Below, piece after piece: positions 10,229-21,378 of a stretch of 64,000 bases of DNA. Source of the stretch: Drechslerella dactyloides (lineage: Eukaryota; Ascomycota; Orbiliomycetes; Orbiliales; Orbiliaceae); the NCBI GenBank assembly GCA_020064725.1, contig JAGTWJ010000001.1, forward strand, positions 930,001 to 994,000, in the 5' to 3' direction. The notes beneath the pieces are model-generated. The model made no database searches and had not been told where the DNA came from. It saw only the letters and a program-made list of their open reading frames with translations. A program made the translations under genes and the position numbers. The stretch's first letter is position 1; each line of letters begins with the position of its first letter.

Positions 10229-12142
10229 ATGTCAACCCAAAAGGCAGCATATCTCGACATCTGCAGGAGGAAGAGAGCAGCGCAGCAGGCGCTGATACCC
10301 GCAGAATGGCGCCTCAAATCGCTCCCCGATGAGAGTGTTAACGATGTCCGAGGAATTCCAAGAGAGTGCGGCATACTGACCAACCGCGAGATTGAGATTA
10401 CCGAGACATTTGATGCTGTCGAGTTGGCTGAAAAGATTCGCTTGCGGACGTATTCCTGCTATGAGGTCGCGCTCGCATTTTGCAAGCGCGCTGCAATCGC
10501 CCAACAGCTTGTAAGAACTCAAAATCCGCTTGCCGTTTTGATATATTTCAGGGATTTCGAGCATAACCGCTGATGCATAGGATTCTTGATCCCTTTAGCT
10601 CAACTGCCTAACTGAGATATTCTTCGAAGCAGGCCTAGAGCGCGCCAAACAACTGGATAAGCACCTCGCGGAGCACGGACTGCCAATCGGCCCACTCCAT
10701 GGAGTGCCAGTATCGCTCAAAGATGATAAATCCGTAATCGGCTATGACACCAGCTGTGGCCTCGCATCACTATGTTTCAAGCCCGCGAAGGAAAACACAG
10801 CAATCGTGACGGTTCTTCAGAATGCAGGCGCAGTCCTCTACTGCAAGACCAACATTCCACAAACCATGATGGCGTTCGATTCCGTCAACAATATTTGGGG
10901 GCGAACGATAAATCCACTGAGCCAGAAGCTTACGCCTGGTGGGTCTAGTGGGGGTGAATCGGCATTGGTTGCAATCCGTGGAAGTCTTCTTGGTATTGTA
11001 TGCATAACGCTTCCTCCGTGTTTTGAGAGAGACAGGACCACCTGGAGAGATTGAAGTTGACGGCAGATTCACGCCCAGGGAAGTGACATCGGAGGCAGTA
11101 TCAGGGTTCCAGCAATGTGCACCGGAACCTATGGTGTCAAGCCAACATCGGGCCGGCTTGCTACTAACGTCGGACCTGGCGAGTTCGGCACCCCTGGCTC
11201 CGGTGGAGTCGGCGTATCGGTTTCCCACGGACCTATTGCGACTTCCTTGCGGTCGTGCGAACTCTTCCTAAAAGTTGTAGCGGACGCCAAGCTCTGGGAA
11301 ACCGAGACTTACACCATCTTCTCCCCTTGGCGGAATATTGAGCCCAAGGTTCGACAGATGAGGTTCCTGGTCTTGCCAACCGACTTGGTTCAGACCCCAC
11401 TACCACCGATACAGCGACTCCTCAAAGAGACTGCCGCTCAGTTGCAATCTAGAGGCCACAAAGTTGATGTAATGGAGAATCCTCCGGCGTTCTTGAAGGA
11501 TAACTTCAAGCACTATCGCATGCTAATGGGGGCTGCCGGCACCGGGGGTCATCTTGTCGACCTCATCGAAAGTACTGGCGAGCCGATGATCAAACCCATA
11601 ATCGGCAAAGTTCGACGACAGGATCCGATGAACCTGGAGCAGCTGTTCGAACGTCTTGCCGTACGCGATACCTTCGTCATGAATGCGTTGAAGTTGTGGA
11701 AATCTGCCAGCGGGCAGGACTATGATGCTATTATAACCGCAGTAGCTGCTCACCCACCCCCGAGGCACGATACGTATGATTATTGCGGCTATACAAGCAT
11801 TTTCAACATACTAGATTGGCCGGCGGGTTCTCTCCCTGCTAGGAATGTGACTCGAGAGGACCTGGAAGCTCCTCTCGGCGTTGATACTGGCTCCGCCTGG
11901 GACAAGGTTAACCGGACGAAGAACTGTAAGTTTCATTACCTGTATCTTTATCGTGGAAAATGTCTCGACTAATATAGTGGCTGTTAATAGGGGAGAATAA
12001 CGAGGACTATCTTGGGATCCCACTTGCTCTGCAGGTTGTGGGGAAGAAGCTGCAGGAGGAGGAGTTGTTGGAAGCAATGCACGTCGTCGACGAGGCTATT
12101 TACGGGACTCGCGGCCAGTCGCTTAGGGATCACAAATTGTAG
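10229..12142 (+). CDS. Amidase signature enzyme, AmdS (acetamidase)-like
   Basis: Exons: 10229-10510, 10599-10997, 11079-11925 and 11991-12142 give 559 residues, close to Aspergillus AmdS in size. The enzyme hydrolyses amides R-CONH2 to the acid and ammonia through a Ser-cisSer-Lys triad. All three residues are present with canonical spacing: Lys135 in VSLKDD, Ser210 in GGSSGGE and Ser234 in GSDIGGSIR (75 and 24 residues apart, as in FAAH). Other AmdS-like stretches are CEVALAFCKRAAIAQQL-type, GPLHGVPVSLK, IPQTMMAFDSVNNIWGRT and YGVKPTSGRL. All introns are GT-AG and phases agree. In an aldoxime pathway it would convert the amide formed from the nitrile. It could equally be a nitrogen-scavenging amidase next to a Dal5-type carrier. 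Substrate is not predictable here. Confidence 0.92.
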
Positions 12143-13274
12143 CTTTGTTAAGATAGAGAATAAAGATCATAAGGGTGAGAATCTAGGTACTTCGGCTAGT
12201 GTGGGATATACTGATACATGACCTCATGATGGGTACGTACCGGTATATCTGTGCAGGTTGATATCGATATATCAGGCTTGTCCATACACTCACTCATACC
12301 TAGCGGCCGATTTTTCATCAGATGTGTACACTATTTTATTAACATAATTTACAGGATGGTTCAATACCGTCCGTATACCAGGATGCCACGCTATGTATAT
12401 ACAACGATGAAGCCAAGCTAGAGAAGCCGCCTATGATCCAGTTTCTTGAGCCCACACCACAACACACCAGCCTGTTGCAAACTCCCACAAGCAAGCAAGA
12501 CCTGGCGGATATCACGAACTGACCACCGTCACTCCACTCCGCTATCGATATCGCCTGCTAACCGCAATCCATGCTGATATTACACAACTATGTTTCCCGC
12601 GCCGCACTACATGAGCAGTATGGCAATTTACCGATCTCGCGACGTGAGACTGTCAACCAACCTCCATCCCCTACCCTGTTGCCAAGCACGTACGTATCTG
12701 CGTCGACCTCGCCGAAACTTTGTTCCACTTCTATCAAATTGAGCGGACCCTGGTTGTTGGTGCTCTAATAATATGGCGGATAAGTCGGCTGCGATGTCGG
12801 GTCTCCAGAACCCTCGCCCCCCCCCCCCCCCCCCCCCCCCTACTGCTTGATTCTTATTTATGCCCACCGTCTACAGAGGGAGAAACTAGAAAGCCGAGTT
12901 TGCGAAGAGACGGTGTTGATGGGATGGGGGCAATCAATTGCGTGATCTCGACGTTTTTGCGCCTTTTTACGGGAGTGATACGCTACTGTACGAGGTTAAG
13001 TTGAATATCACGGCGAGGGGGTATCATTTGTAGTATAAAATGTGGGAAGAATGACTACCTAGGTCTACCCGGCTTGGAAGGCCACTGCAGGGCGAGCCAG
13101 TGATCGATCGGTCGTTCCATGTGCATTGTGGAACCTTGCACCCAAGTCACCTCTTCCACGCTACCAAATACTGATTCCTTCCTTTAAATTTCCTCGAGAT
13201 AAGCAAAAAAGACCGATATAAAGATACCGCTATCCAATGCGGGGGCAGAATTTCCCAGCCTCGACTCCAAAGCC
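12143..13274. other. Intergenic region with a C24 homopolymer
   Basis: No gene is recognised. An uninterrupted run of 24 C lies at 12817-12840. A TATATC-rich part follows the amidase stop. Confidence 0.5.
12817..12840. repeat. Poly-C tract (24 bases)
   Basis: Twenty-four consecutive cytosines, directly seen. Such runs are slippage-prone and G-quadruplex-competent on the opposite strand. The length in the assembly may be inexact. Confidence 0.95.
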
Positions 13275-14988
13275 GTGCCCGTAGATAATAGTTCAGCAAA
13301 CGGCTCCGACGAAGTCGTAACAGATCAAGACATCGACGGCGACTATGGCTCCTACGACAACCACATCTTCTCAGACCCCAGAGTCGCCGAATATTGGCGC
13401 GGCGTCTACGAGAAGGCGATATACGAGGGCCGCCACCGCTTCGATCCCAAGATCACATGGTCCGCCGCGGAAGAAAAGCGACTGAAGCGCATGATCGACT
13501 CGCGTGTCATGACGTGGGCATGGCTCATGTTCTTCGCCCTGGACGTCAACTGGCGGAATATTAACCGTGCGATTGCTGATAACATGTTGCCGGAGTTAGG
13601 GATGAATACTAACGATTTCAATACGGGACGAACGATCTTCTTGGTGTGATTTCTGTCAGCGGAGCTGCCGAGTGGGCTGATTTCTAAAAAGCTTGGGCCG
13701 GATGCCTGGATTCCGTTTATTATCACGGCGTGGTCGCTGGTCTCGCTCTCTCAAATCGGTTTGACGAACCGGGCTGGGTACTTTACCATTAGAGCGCTGC
13801 TCGGTTTCTTAATGGGTGGCTTTATCGTAAGCTTGCATACCCGATCACTGTTGCCGCGTCGCAATGCTGACTACTCCGTAGCCCGACACAGTCCTGTATA
13901 CAACATATTGGTATAAGGCAAAGGAGCTCCCTATCGGATTATCATGGTTCTAGACCGTCTTAAGCGCCTGCAATGTCCTCGGCTCCCTTCTTGCTGCTGA
14001 TATTTTGCAAATGCGCGGCCTCGCCGGCTGGTTCCTCATGCCCGCGAACCCAAGCCAGACGAAGAGTTGGTTTCTTCGCAAGCAAGGCTGGTTCACGGAG
14101 CGGGAGGAGAAGATTCTCGTCAACCGGCTGCTGAGAGATGACCCTTCGCAAGGAGACATGCACAACTGGTAAGACAAATATACCATGACTGATATCTGGT
14201 ACGTGATGAGGCATGCGCTGATCAGAGGCCCCTACAGACAAGACGTGATGCCTAGCCTCCTCTGGAAGTGCCTCAAAGATTCGATCTTTGGCCCCCCTAC
14301 CTCATCGGCCTAACAGCCTACATCCCGCCTGCCCCACCACAAAACTACCTCGCACTAATCCTGCGCACAATGGGCTTTAGCACCCCGTCACAGTTCCTCT
14401 ACGGCATAAAGCTCCTCATCGTGTCTCGCGTCAGCGAGTGGATTAACGAACGCAGTCTTGTGTCTATGTCCTCGAATATCTGGATGTGGCCCTTCCTGCT
14501 CGCATTGGTACTGATTTCGCCAGACACCAAAGAGTGGATCCGATATGGTCTCCTGACGGGGCTGCTGTTGTACCCCTACTGCCATGCGATTCTCGTCGCG
14601 TGGAACTCGAGGAATTCGAAAAGTGTCAGAGCGAGGGCCGTCAGTGCGGCGCTTTACAACATGTTCGTTCAGTCCGGAAAGGTTATTTCCGTAAATATAT
14701 ACCGTGAGAACGACAAGCCGAATTGTAAGTCCGTTCTACTCAGTCTCGATTGATAAGGTGCGCAGCTGATAGATACGCGTTATAACAGACTACACCGGAA
14801 ATAAGATACTCCTGGCAGTGGCTAGCTTGAACGCTGTCCTATTCGTTGTCGTTAAGTTCCGGTACATAAAACGAAACCAGAAGCGGGAGGAGAAGTGGGC
14901 ACAAATGACCAGTGACGAGAGGATCGAATATATTTACAATACAAAAGACGAAAGAACAAAGCGGTTGAATTTTAGATTTGCTCATTAA
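13275..14988 (+). pseudogene. Broken MFS transporter, Dal5/allantoate permease (ACS) family
   Basis: The frame follows the Dal5/Tna1-type anion:cation symporters: NxGRTIFLV…AELPSGLISKKLGPD, RALLGFLMGGFI|PDTVLYTTYWYKAKELPI, KSWFLRKQGWFTEREEKILVNRLLRDDPSQGDMHN, DLWPPYLIGLTAYIPP, SAALYNMFVQSGK and KRLNFRFAH at the stop. Introns at 13827-13881 and 14725-14788 are still canonical. Inactivating changes are several: no in-frame ATG at the start, a TGA at 13647-13649, a TAG at 13951-13953 where the family has Trp (G to A), and a loss of about 20 codons of transmembrane segment after LAGW near 14030. There is also a TGA across the junction after DMHN and a one-base deletion at about 14281. It formerly imported an amide, ureide or carboxylate-like anion, by family. 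It lies 1.1 kb downstream of the amidase on the same strand. Confidence 0.88.
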
Positions 14989-17388
14989 ACTCACACAAAT
15001 CTACTTGGCTTAATTAATTGGCTACAAGATCTATACAAATATTTATATAAGGCTTCGGGTACTTTTGGAAGCGTAGTATATGAAAGATGAAATAATAAAT
15101 AACTGAACACAATCTGGCCATGAAACTGAATTGGCAAGTTTAATGATGATAGTATCGACAGACATATATGTAGATGCGATCGAGATAGCAGTGTATGTCG
15201 CTGTTATCACCATACAAGCCACGCAAAACAATTTTTACAAAGACAATGGTTGAAAGGCCAGCCTTAGGTAGACATTGATGGACCCAAGAAACCAAGTAAG
15301 TACTTAATATATTGAATACAAACGCATCCAAATTATCGTCAACTTGACGACGACGTCTGATGCCACTCGGATTGTCGCCAGAGTAAGGAGTCTAAGAGCA
15401 ATTGCAGCGGCTTTGCACTCGACAATTGATATAATATGAAATACCGTATATGGCAAATATTTTGGTCCTTCTTGAAGGGGACCATCTACGTGTAAAAAGT
15501 CACAGATAAGATATACCCTATTGTCTTTTGGGACCAGAGCAATATCAAACCCAGCGAATATCAGCAGGGTAGTAATGGGATAGCATTGAATCATACGACT
15601 GGAATGCTCATTGCGGTCGTATGACAGTCAGTAGCGAGTCTATTGTGGTATAATAGTTGGGCTGCATAACAGAGCGAAGCAAAGTGCCATTAAACAGAAG
15701 CTCTACGCGGGGCTAGAAGTTCTTACCCTAGATATTACACTAGCTTTTGGGCATCACTATACGTTGGCGCTAGCTAGGTTTATATTATATATACGAGTGA
15801 CATGGGACGCGTAGAATGGACTTAGTATAAGAGAAGGCAGGACCAAAACCGGGTTAGCCTAGAAAACTCAGTGCCACGAATTTAGGACTTTCGGACTCTA
15901 GGAATCTTAAAAGGGTAATCAGCTTTGTGATCGCATATATATACTTACTTAGTATGCACGTTAGATTGTCAGACCATGCATGTGTGACGGACCAATAGGA
16001 TCACCAAATTATCCTTATCAAGCATCTCTAGACCACAACCCTGACACTAGTCTAATGGTTTGATGCTAGCTCGCTGTTGTGTCCCAACGTTATATAATTA
16101 TTATAATATCAAAGTGTTGAGACGTGTGGTATACAACCAGGGTATCCCCAGATGGTAATTTGAGCCGAACGTGATCTTGCAGTACCCATTGGGCAAGTAT
16201 AGAGCTTTATAGAGCCGTGATCTAGCAGTACCCATTGGGCAAGTATAGAGCTCTATAGAGCATTTAGTCCATATTATAGCCAGCTTTGGGGTCTATGCGG
16301 CAAGGAAGGGCTTGGCTTGCGAGACCAGAGTCCATAAACTCAGGTTCTTTTATGCTTTATCTAGCTGGCTGCACGCCAGAACATTCATGCACGAAACTTG
16401 ACGGCAAATCCCAGAGTTCCGAAGTCGTGTTAACAAGTCCTGTCGCTACTAACTAACACGGTTGTCTAGAATTCGTGAATGTGCTTAGCTGATAATGCAC
16501 ACTTATATTGCAGCGGCTGACTCATCAGCGAAACTACGATCCGTCAACCAGGTACTATTGAGCGAAATTACAGACGAACTATCCGCTAAGCTTGATGCAT
16601 ATGCTATGACAGAAATGAAAAGGGAGCTAAAGCATGATAACTAACTCAGGGAGTCGCGGATCCCAGTAGTCAGAATACTAAAAATAGCAGGCCCTGATGA
16701 CCGAAGAGACGAAGCTGGGTCTCCCGGAGGGAGGCTGGGAGGCGGAGGCAATATCGCCATATAAGAACAAGAAATCAACTTATGAAGAATAAACTGGCGT
16801 GCATCATGCAAACTAGAATCAGCTTACCACTTAACAATTTACTTCAACAATTCATAGCCATCACAATGCTCGCTGATATATATCAATCGGTAAGCCGGTC
16901 CAACGCGGCTACACTGGTTTTTCCAAGATTCGCAATTCAGCTATAGGGTCTTAATGGCTCCGTTTTATAAGCGCCGCGGCTCGCGTAGTATGCCTTTGGC
17001 AGACATAGTGCTTTGCTTTCTTATTAAATATTAACCCTACCCTCGCCTGCCTCGGTAATTGTTTCCGAGTCCGTTCCTTCTGTGTGACCTCGTTGAGTCA
17101 AAAGCAGGCATTTTTTTCATGGCGTTTCATTGATCTCCTAGAGCCCTCTTGTGCAACGTAAGAATTAGTTAGTTTAGGGCGATCTACGAACTCTCCCCGA
17201 GGATGGCTGGGCTTACACTGCTTGGGTTCAAAGTGCATTCAAAATCGAGATTAGTACTCCCGTAGCGCAGGGGGGTTGGAGTATATAAGAAGGCTTGAGA
17301 TTTCAAGTTAACAGTAAAAATTTGGACCAGCATCATAGAAATATCCAGCAACTGAATCAGCGTCATAGACAACTTTAGCATCAGCAAA
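14989..17388. other. Gene-free AT-rich block with a short tandem duplication
   Basis: No intact gene. It includes the 46-bp tandem duplication at 16171-16261 and a GGCTTGCGAGACCA motif near 16313 that belongs to the hairpin-element core set. The final part carries the promoter of the methyltransferase. Confidence 0.45.
16171..16261. repeat. Two tandem copies of a 46-bp unit
   Basis: GTGATCTTGCAGTACCCATT… (16171-16216) is repeated at once as GTGATCTAGCAGTACCCATT… (16217-16261). The two copies differ at only a few bases. Confidence 0.9.
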
Positions 17389-18565
17389 ATGGACAACAGC
17401 ATCAACCAAAGCCAGAAGGAGTTGGAGGACAAGCTTCTGACCATCGCTTCAGGAGGCCAAGTCAGCATGGCCGTAGCCCTCGGGATGGAATTGAATCTTT
17501 TCCAAGCAATGGCGACTGCTTGCAAAGCCTCCCCCCGGCATTTTGCCACCGCTGCTGAGATTGCAACTCAGGCAGGATGCAAGGAGCGCTACATCTTTGA
17601 ATGGCTGGCCTCCATGGCCTGTGCCGGCCTCATCGATGTCGATCCCAGCGGCCGTCTTTTCTCAATAAAGCCTGAGCACGTCCAGATCTTGGCCGGAGAA
17701 AATGGCAAGCAAGCCCATCGTCATCTTTACACCATGGCCTTCCTGCCCGGCTTTGGAATCGCCTTCCCCGAATTGAAAGCTGCGTTCAGTTTGGGCGGCC
17801 CACGGGGCGTTCCTTACAGCGCCTATGAGGACACCTTCTACACCGCCATGATCAATTTTTCTCGTTCACTTCACGACGAGCACCTCTGCGGAGTCTACAT
17901 TGAGATGCTTGGGGTGCTGGAGCTTCTGCAAAATGGAGCGAATGTCCTCGACGTGGGCTGCGGCGGGGGCTACCATGTTCAGAAGCTGGCTCGGCACTTT
18001 CCCAAGAGTACCTTCACGGGGGTTGATATAAGTGAGTCCTTGGCTATTATACGACGTTGTAACGATTTAATTTATATTAACTCACCGTCCAGCCCAATCC
18101 GCCATTGACAAGGCCATCGCCGGCGCCAAGGGCCTTCACAATGCCAAGTTCATCTGTGCGGACGCCGGTCGCCTCCATAAAGATTGGACTGGCAAATACG
18201 ACTTGGTATTTTTCTTCGATTCGTGCCACGATTTGGGCAGACCGGACTTGACGATCACCGAGGTAAACCGGGTACTCAAGCCGGGGGGCTTTTTTGCCAT
18301 GCTAGAGTGGCTCAATGGCACCGGGAACGTCTACGACAACATAAAGACATACGGAGGCCCACTGGCCGCCCTCTTCTATGGCATATCGGCTCTTCATTGT
18401 ATCGGGGTCGGCAGCAACGAGGAGGGGGATCTTGGGCTCGGCATGATGATGGGCATCGACACAGGGAAGAAGCTACTGGAGAACGCCGGGTTTGCCAAAG
18501 AGAATATTAGTGTCCAGAAGCCGCCATTCTTGCCCTACAATGTAGTTTATACAGCTAGAAAATGA
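17389..18565 (+). CDS. Class I SAM-dependent methyltransferase with N-terminal winged helix
   Basis: Two exons, 17389-18031 and 18093-18565, give 371 residues; the 61-bp intron is GTGAGT…AG. The N-terminal ~120 residues read as a winged-helix domain (MAVALGMELNLFQAM…AAEIATQAGCKERYIFEWL…GLIDVDPSGRLFSI). The catalytic fold starts with motif I VLDVGCGGGYH at about residues 186-196. Then come FTGVDIT (acidic end of strand 2), FICADAGRL, YDLVFFFDSCHDLGRPD and VLKPGGFFAMLEW. This resembles the Rv2258c-type methyltransferase family found in bacteria, animals and fungi. The methyl acceptor is not predictable. It is on the same strand as the upstream amidase and dehydratase but 2.4 kb beyond the broken carrier. 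A mutated copy of its 3' end lies at about 22320-22575. Confidence 0.88.
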
Positions 18566-20363
18566 TTGATGTGTCTACTGACGGCGCACCAGCGCTGTCA
18601 GACGAAATTTTGTAAACCTAGCTTTGCCAAGGGTCAATAAATAGGAAAATAGAGAGTCCTAGAGTGGTTATCATTCGGCTCTCTCGATCATGGAAATTAC
18701 ACGCTAAATATTGATTGACAAGGTTGCCTCGAGGCTATAGCTTCTAGAGCTGAACTCGTGAATCATTTTGTCTAGGCTCTCCGCTTCCAGCGTCCCTATT
18801 GATATTGTTTCTTCGGTTTTAAAGTCTTCCTCCAGATAAGGGACTTCAGTAACCTAGAACTTCCATGATATGGCCCCTACTTGAAATTCAAGGCCTTTTG
18901 CGGCACGCGGGAAAGTCAAAATATCTAGATTGAGATTACATTGCCTCAATTGTCTAAATCTACTGCAGGCATACTCATTTTTGGGCGTGCATTCCGTCTT
19001 TACATAGCTCACAAAAAAGAATTTCGCCAGTCCCAAGAAGGGTAATGACGCTGTGCAACAATCGGCTTATTTTCCCGTATCTGGTTCCTATTAGTACACT
19101 GTTCTACGTGCTCGGACAGTAGTCGCGCATCTGGTGTGCAGCCTTGAATTAATCGTCATCAGCCGAATACGGCAACGTAATATATTTCCTTCCTCAACGG
19201 CCGCCACCCAATATTAACAGGGAAATGGTAAGTGCCTTGTCACTCCGGGCGTTATAGCCACGCTGGTTGAGTTAAGTCATTGGCGCTAGACAGCGTTCGC
19301 GTTCGTCTCACCAGCTACGACTTAGATCATTTTGAAGTCGCAATTAGCAGGACTCGAGTAGGCTTTCCCAACCGTGTAGAGCGTAAGCCGAAAATCTTGT
19401 GATGGTATAATGGTCGCCCTTTATATGTGATATCTTCAAGTCTCTGTTGCTAGTGGCGGACCACCCAGCGCTCGTGGAGAGGGTGTTCCCGATTGAGAAA
19501 GAACAAAATAGTACCAATAGCTTACAAATCCAGCTATTTGTGCTTACTGACGACTTTGTTCAACCGAATCTGATGAAAGTATACACTTATGTCCAGTTTT
19601 TGACTTGAGTTTAGGATCTGGTCTCACAGAATACAATCATGGATTTTGATATCCACCCAACCAATAACCTTGTATGTTAAGTAAATGTATGAGTATATGG
19701 CGCTAAGAATTGCCAGCACTTAAATTGCCTGGACGTTAATATTGAATCATGATGAGAATTGAAGGAATAGCTGATCATGGCAGCAAAGCATATATACAGC
19801 CCAATGGGAAACGATAATTTGTGCTCCAGGAACCCAGGGTAGCAAGCTATAACCATTTGAAATGGCCTAAGATCGGTGTATTAAATTCAAGAAAGTAGTC
19901 CATAAAGTAACCAGCGAACGAGGAACTCCCTGTGAACCAGTTCAAACCTTTCCTTTTCAGAGATCAGACGATGGATATCATGAAGAATTGTTGCACTTCA
20001 CGCTATCATCGTTTCTGGTCTGGAATTGATCGAGAGTTCGGCCTGGATTCCCGGGGATGGTGACAAGTTAAGGTCTCTAAGTCGAGAAGTATGAGAAGCG
20101 ACGAATAGTCGTCCATATCAAAAACTCATAGACTATAAAATAGTAGAAAATTATATTGAAGATGTTATACCACATGTTAACTTTCCATACGCAATACCCC
20201 ACACATCTTCAAGAACCCGCCGACGAGACAATAAATAAGAAGTAAAGGTAGTGCAAGGCTTCGTGAAAGAAGAATGAATGTTGTTCACAATGTTAGAACA
20301 AAAAGAGAAGTGGCGTATAGGCAGACTGGGCAATGACAATCTTCTTATTTAATAGAAATGCGG
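18566..20363. other. Intergenic region with a coding-like relic on the minus strand
   Basis: On the minus strand from about 18990 to 18697 one frame reads through coding-like sequence (LEFQVGAISWKF, a TAG, then VTEVPYLEEDFKTEETISIG and LDKMIHEFSSRSYSLEATL) to a stop. No family is recognised, and the piece has an internal stop. The rest of the region shows nothing else. Confidence 0.3.
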
Positions 20364-21378
20364 TCATAAGATGTCCCAACAGTCCTCAACGGAATGGCAA
20401 AGTCTGCTGCATGCAACGCTCGCACTCAAGCTGTAGTTACTCACACTAATTTTCTCATCCACCCAATCTCCAGCAAGGTCATCCCTGCCTTTTGCCATAG
20501 CACCAACAACGACGCACAAACTCTTGTCCTCCTCCAAGGTGTCTACATACTCCCTCATATTATGAATTGGAGCATCGACATCCCAGCTGACAACCACCTT
20601 TCTGCAACCTGGTGGTAGATATTGTGTTACAGGATTCTGTATTACTTTTAAAAGTTTCTCCTGTGATGTCGGGGACTGAACTGAGAGTTTGTGCAGTAGC
20701 TGGGCCATGAGACCTGCGAACCGTTTAAACGTTCGAGGAATGCGGACTGTGGGGTTGATTTCTATCAGAATGCCCTTAGTGGATTGCACGTATACTTGAA
20801 GTTTGCCAGCTTTGTTGATAGGCGAATCGAGGAGCGTTAAGAGACACTATAAAGCGTTTGACCACGCAGATATACGCTTCCCTGTATGCACCCCCTTACC
20901 CCGCCCTTCTCCCTTCATGCAGAGATATAAGGAGAAGGCGGAGGTGCATACAGAAAAGCGATTTCAAAAGAAGTAAGTAAATGAAATCTGATTCCAAGGT
21001 TAATGGAGAGTGAAGGCGAGGAGGTTTGAGAGAAAGCAAAAGGCAGAAACCTCTGAAAAGTTTGTATGCTTAGAGAAGGAATTGACAAACCTGGTGCAAG
21101 ATATCCGGCCTGGCATCGGATATGTTTTTGTTCATCTTCCTTAAGAAGCTTACATGGTCGTCGCTGTTAAGCAGAACGTATTTCTCTGGAGCGTAAGGGC
21201 TATTTCCCATGCTAACTTTGTGGATTTCGAGGCACGCTTGCGCGAGAACGACGATTAGTCGTTTCGTGGGTTCTTCGAAGTCTGGGGCAGGCGTCGTTTC
21301 TATAAACATGGTTGAAGGACGAGCAGGCGGGCAGGATCGCGTGCGTAAGCGCTTCTGGGGACGCGCAACTGGAGACAT
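20364..21378 (-). CDS. EMG1: rRNA small-subunit pseudouridine N1-methyltransferase Nep1/Emg1
   Basis: Minus-strand gene with exon 1 at 21378-21091 and exon 2 at 20846-20364, giving 256 residues (yeast Emg1 is 252). The SPOUT-class protein methylates a conserved pseudouridine of 18S rRNA and is needed for 40S assembly in the nucleolus. Matching stretches include TKRLIVVLAQACLEIHK, KYVLLNSDDH, ISDARPDILHQ|CLLTLLDSPINKAGKLQVY and GILIEINPTVRIPRTFKRF. Others are GLMAQLLHKLS, EKLLKVIQNPVTQYLPPGCRK, GAMAKGRDD and the C-terminus VSNYSLSASVACSRLCH…EDCWDIL. The 244-bp intron is unusually long for this window and contains an inverted repeat. The N-terminus is short and Arg/Pro-rich. No stops or frameshifts are seen. 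Its position inside a gene-poor block is unexpected for an essential gene. Confidence 0.93.
20882..20953. repeat. Inverted repeat inside the EMG1 intron
   Basis: Perfect 11-base arms CTGTATGCACC (20882-20892) and GGTGCATACAG (20943-20953) are followed inward by weaker pairing (GCCCTTCTCC against GGAGAAGGCG). They would bring the intron ends closer if folded in the transcript. Confidence 0.7.
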
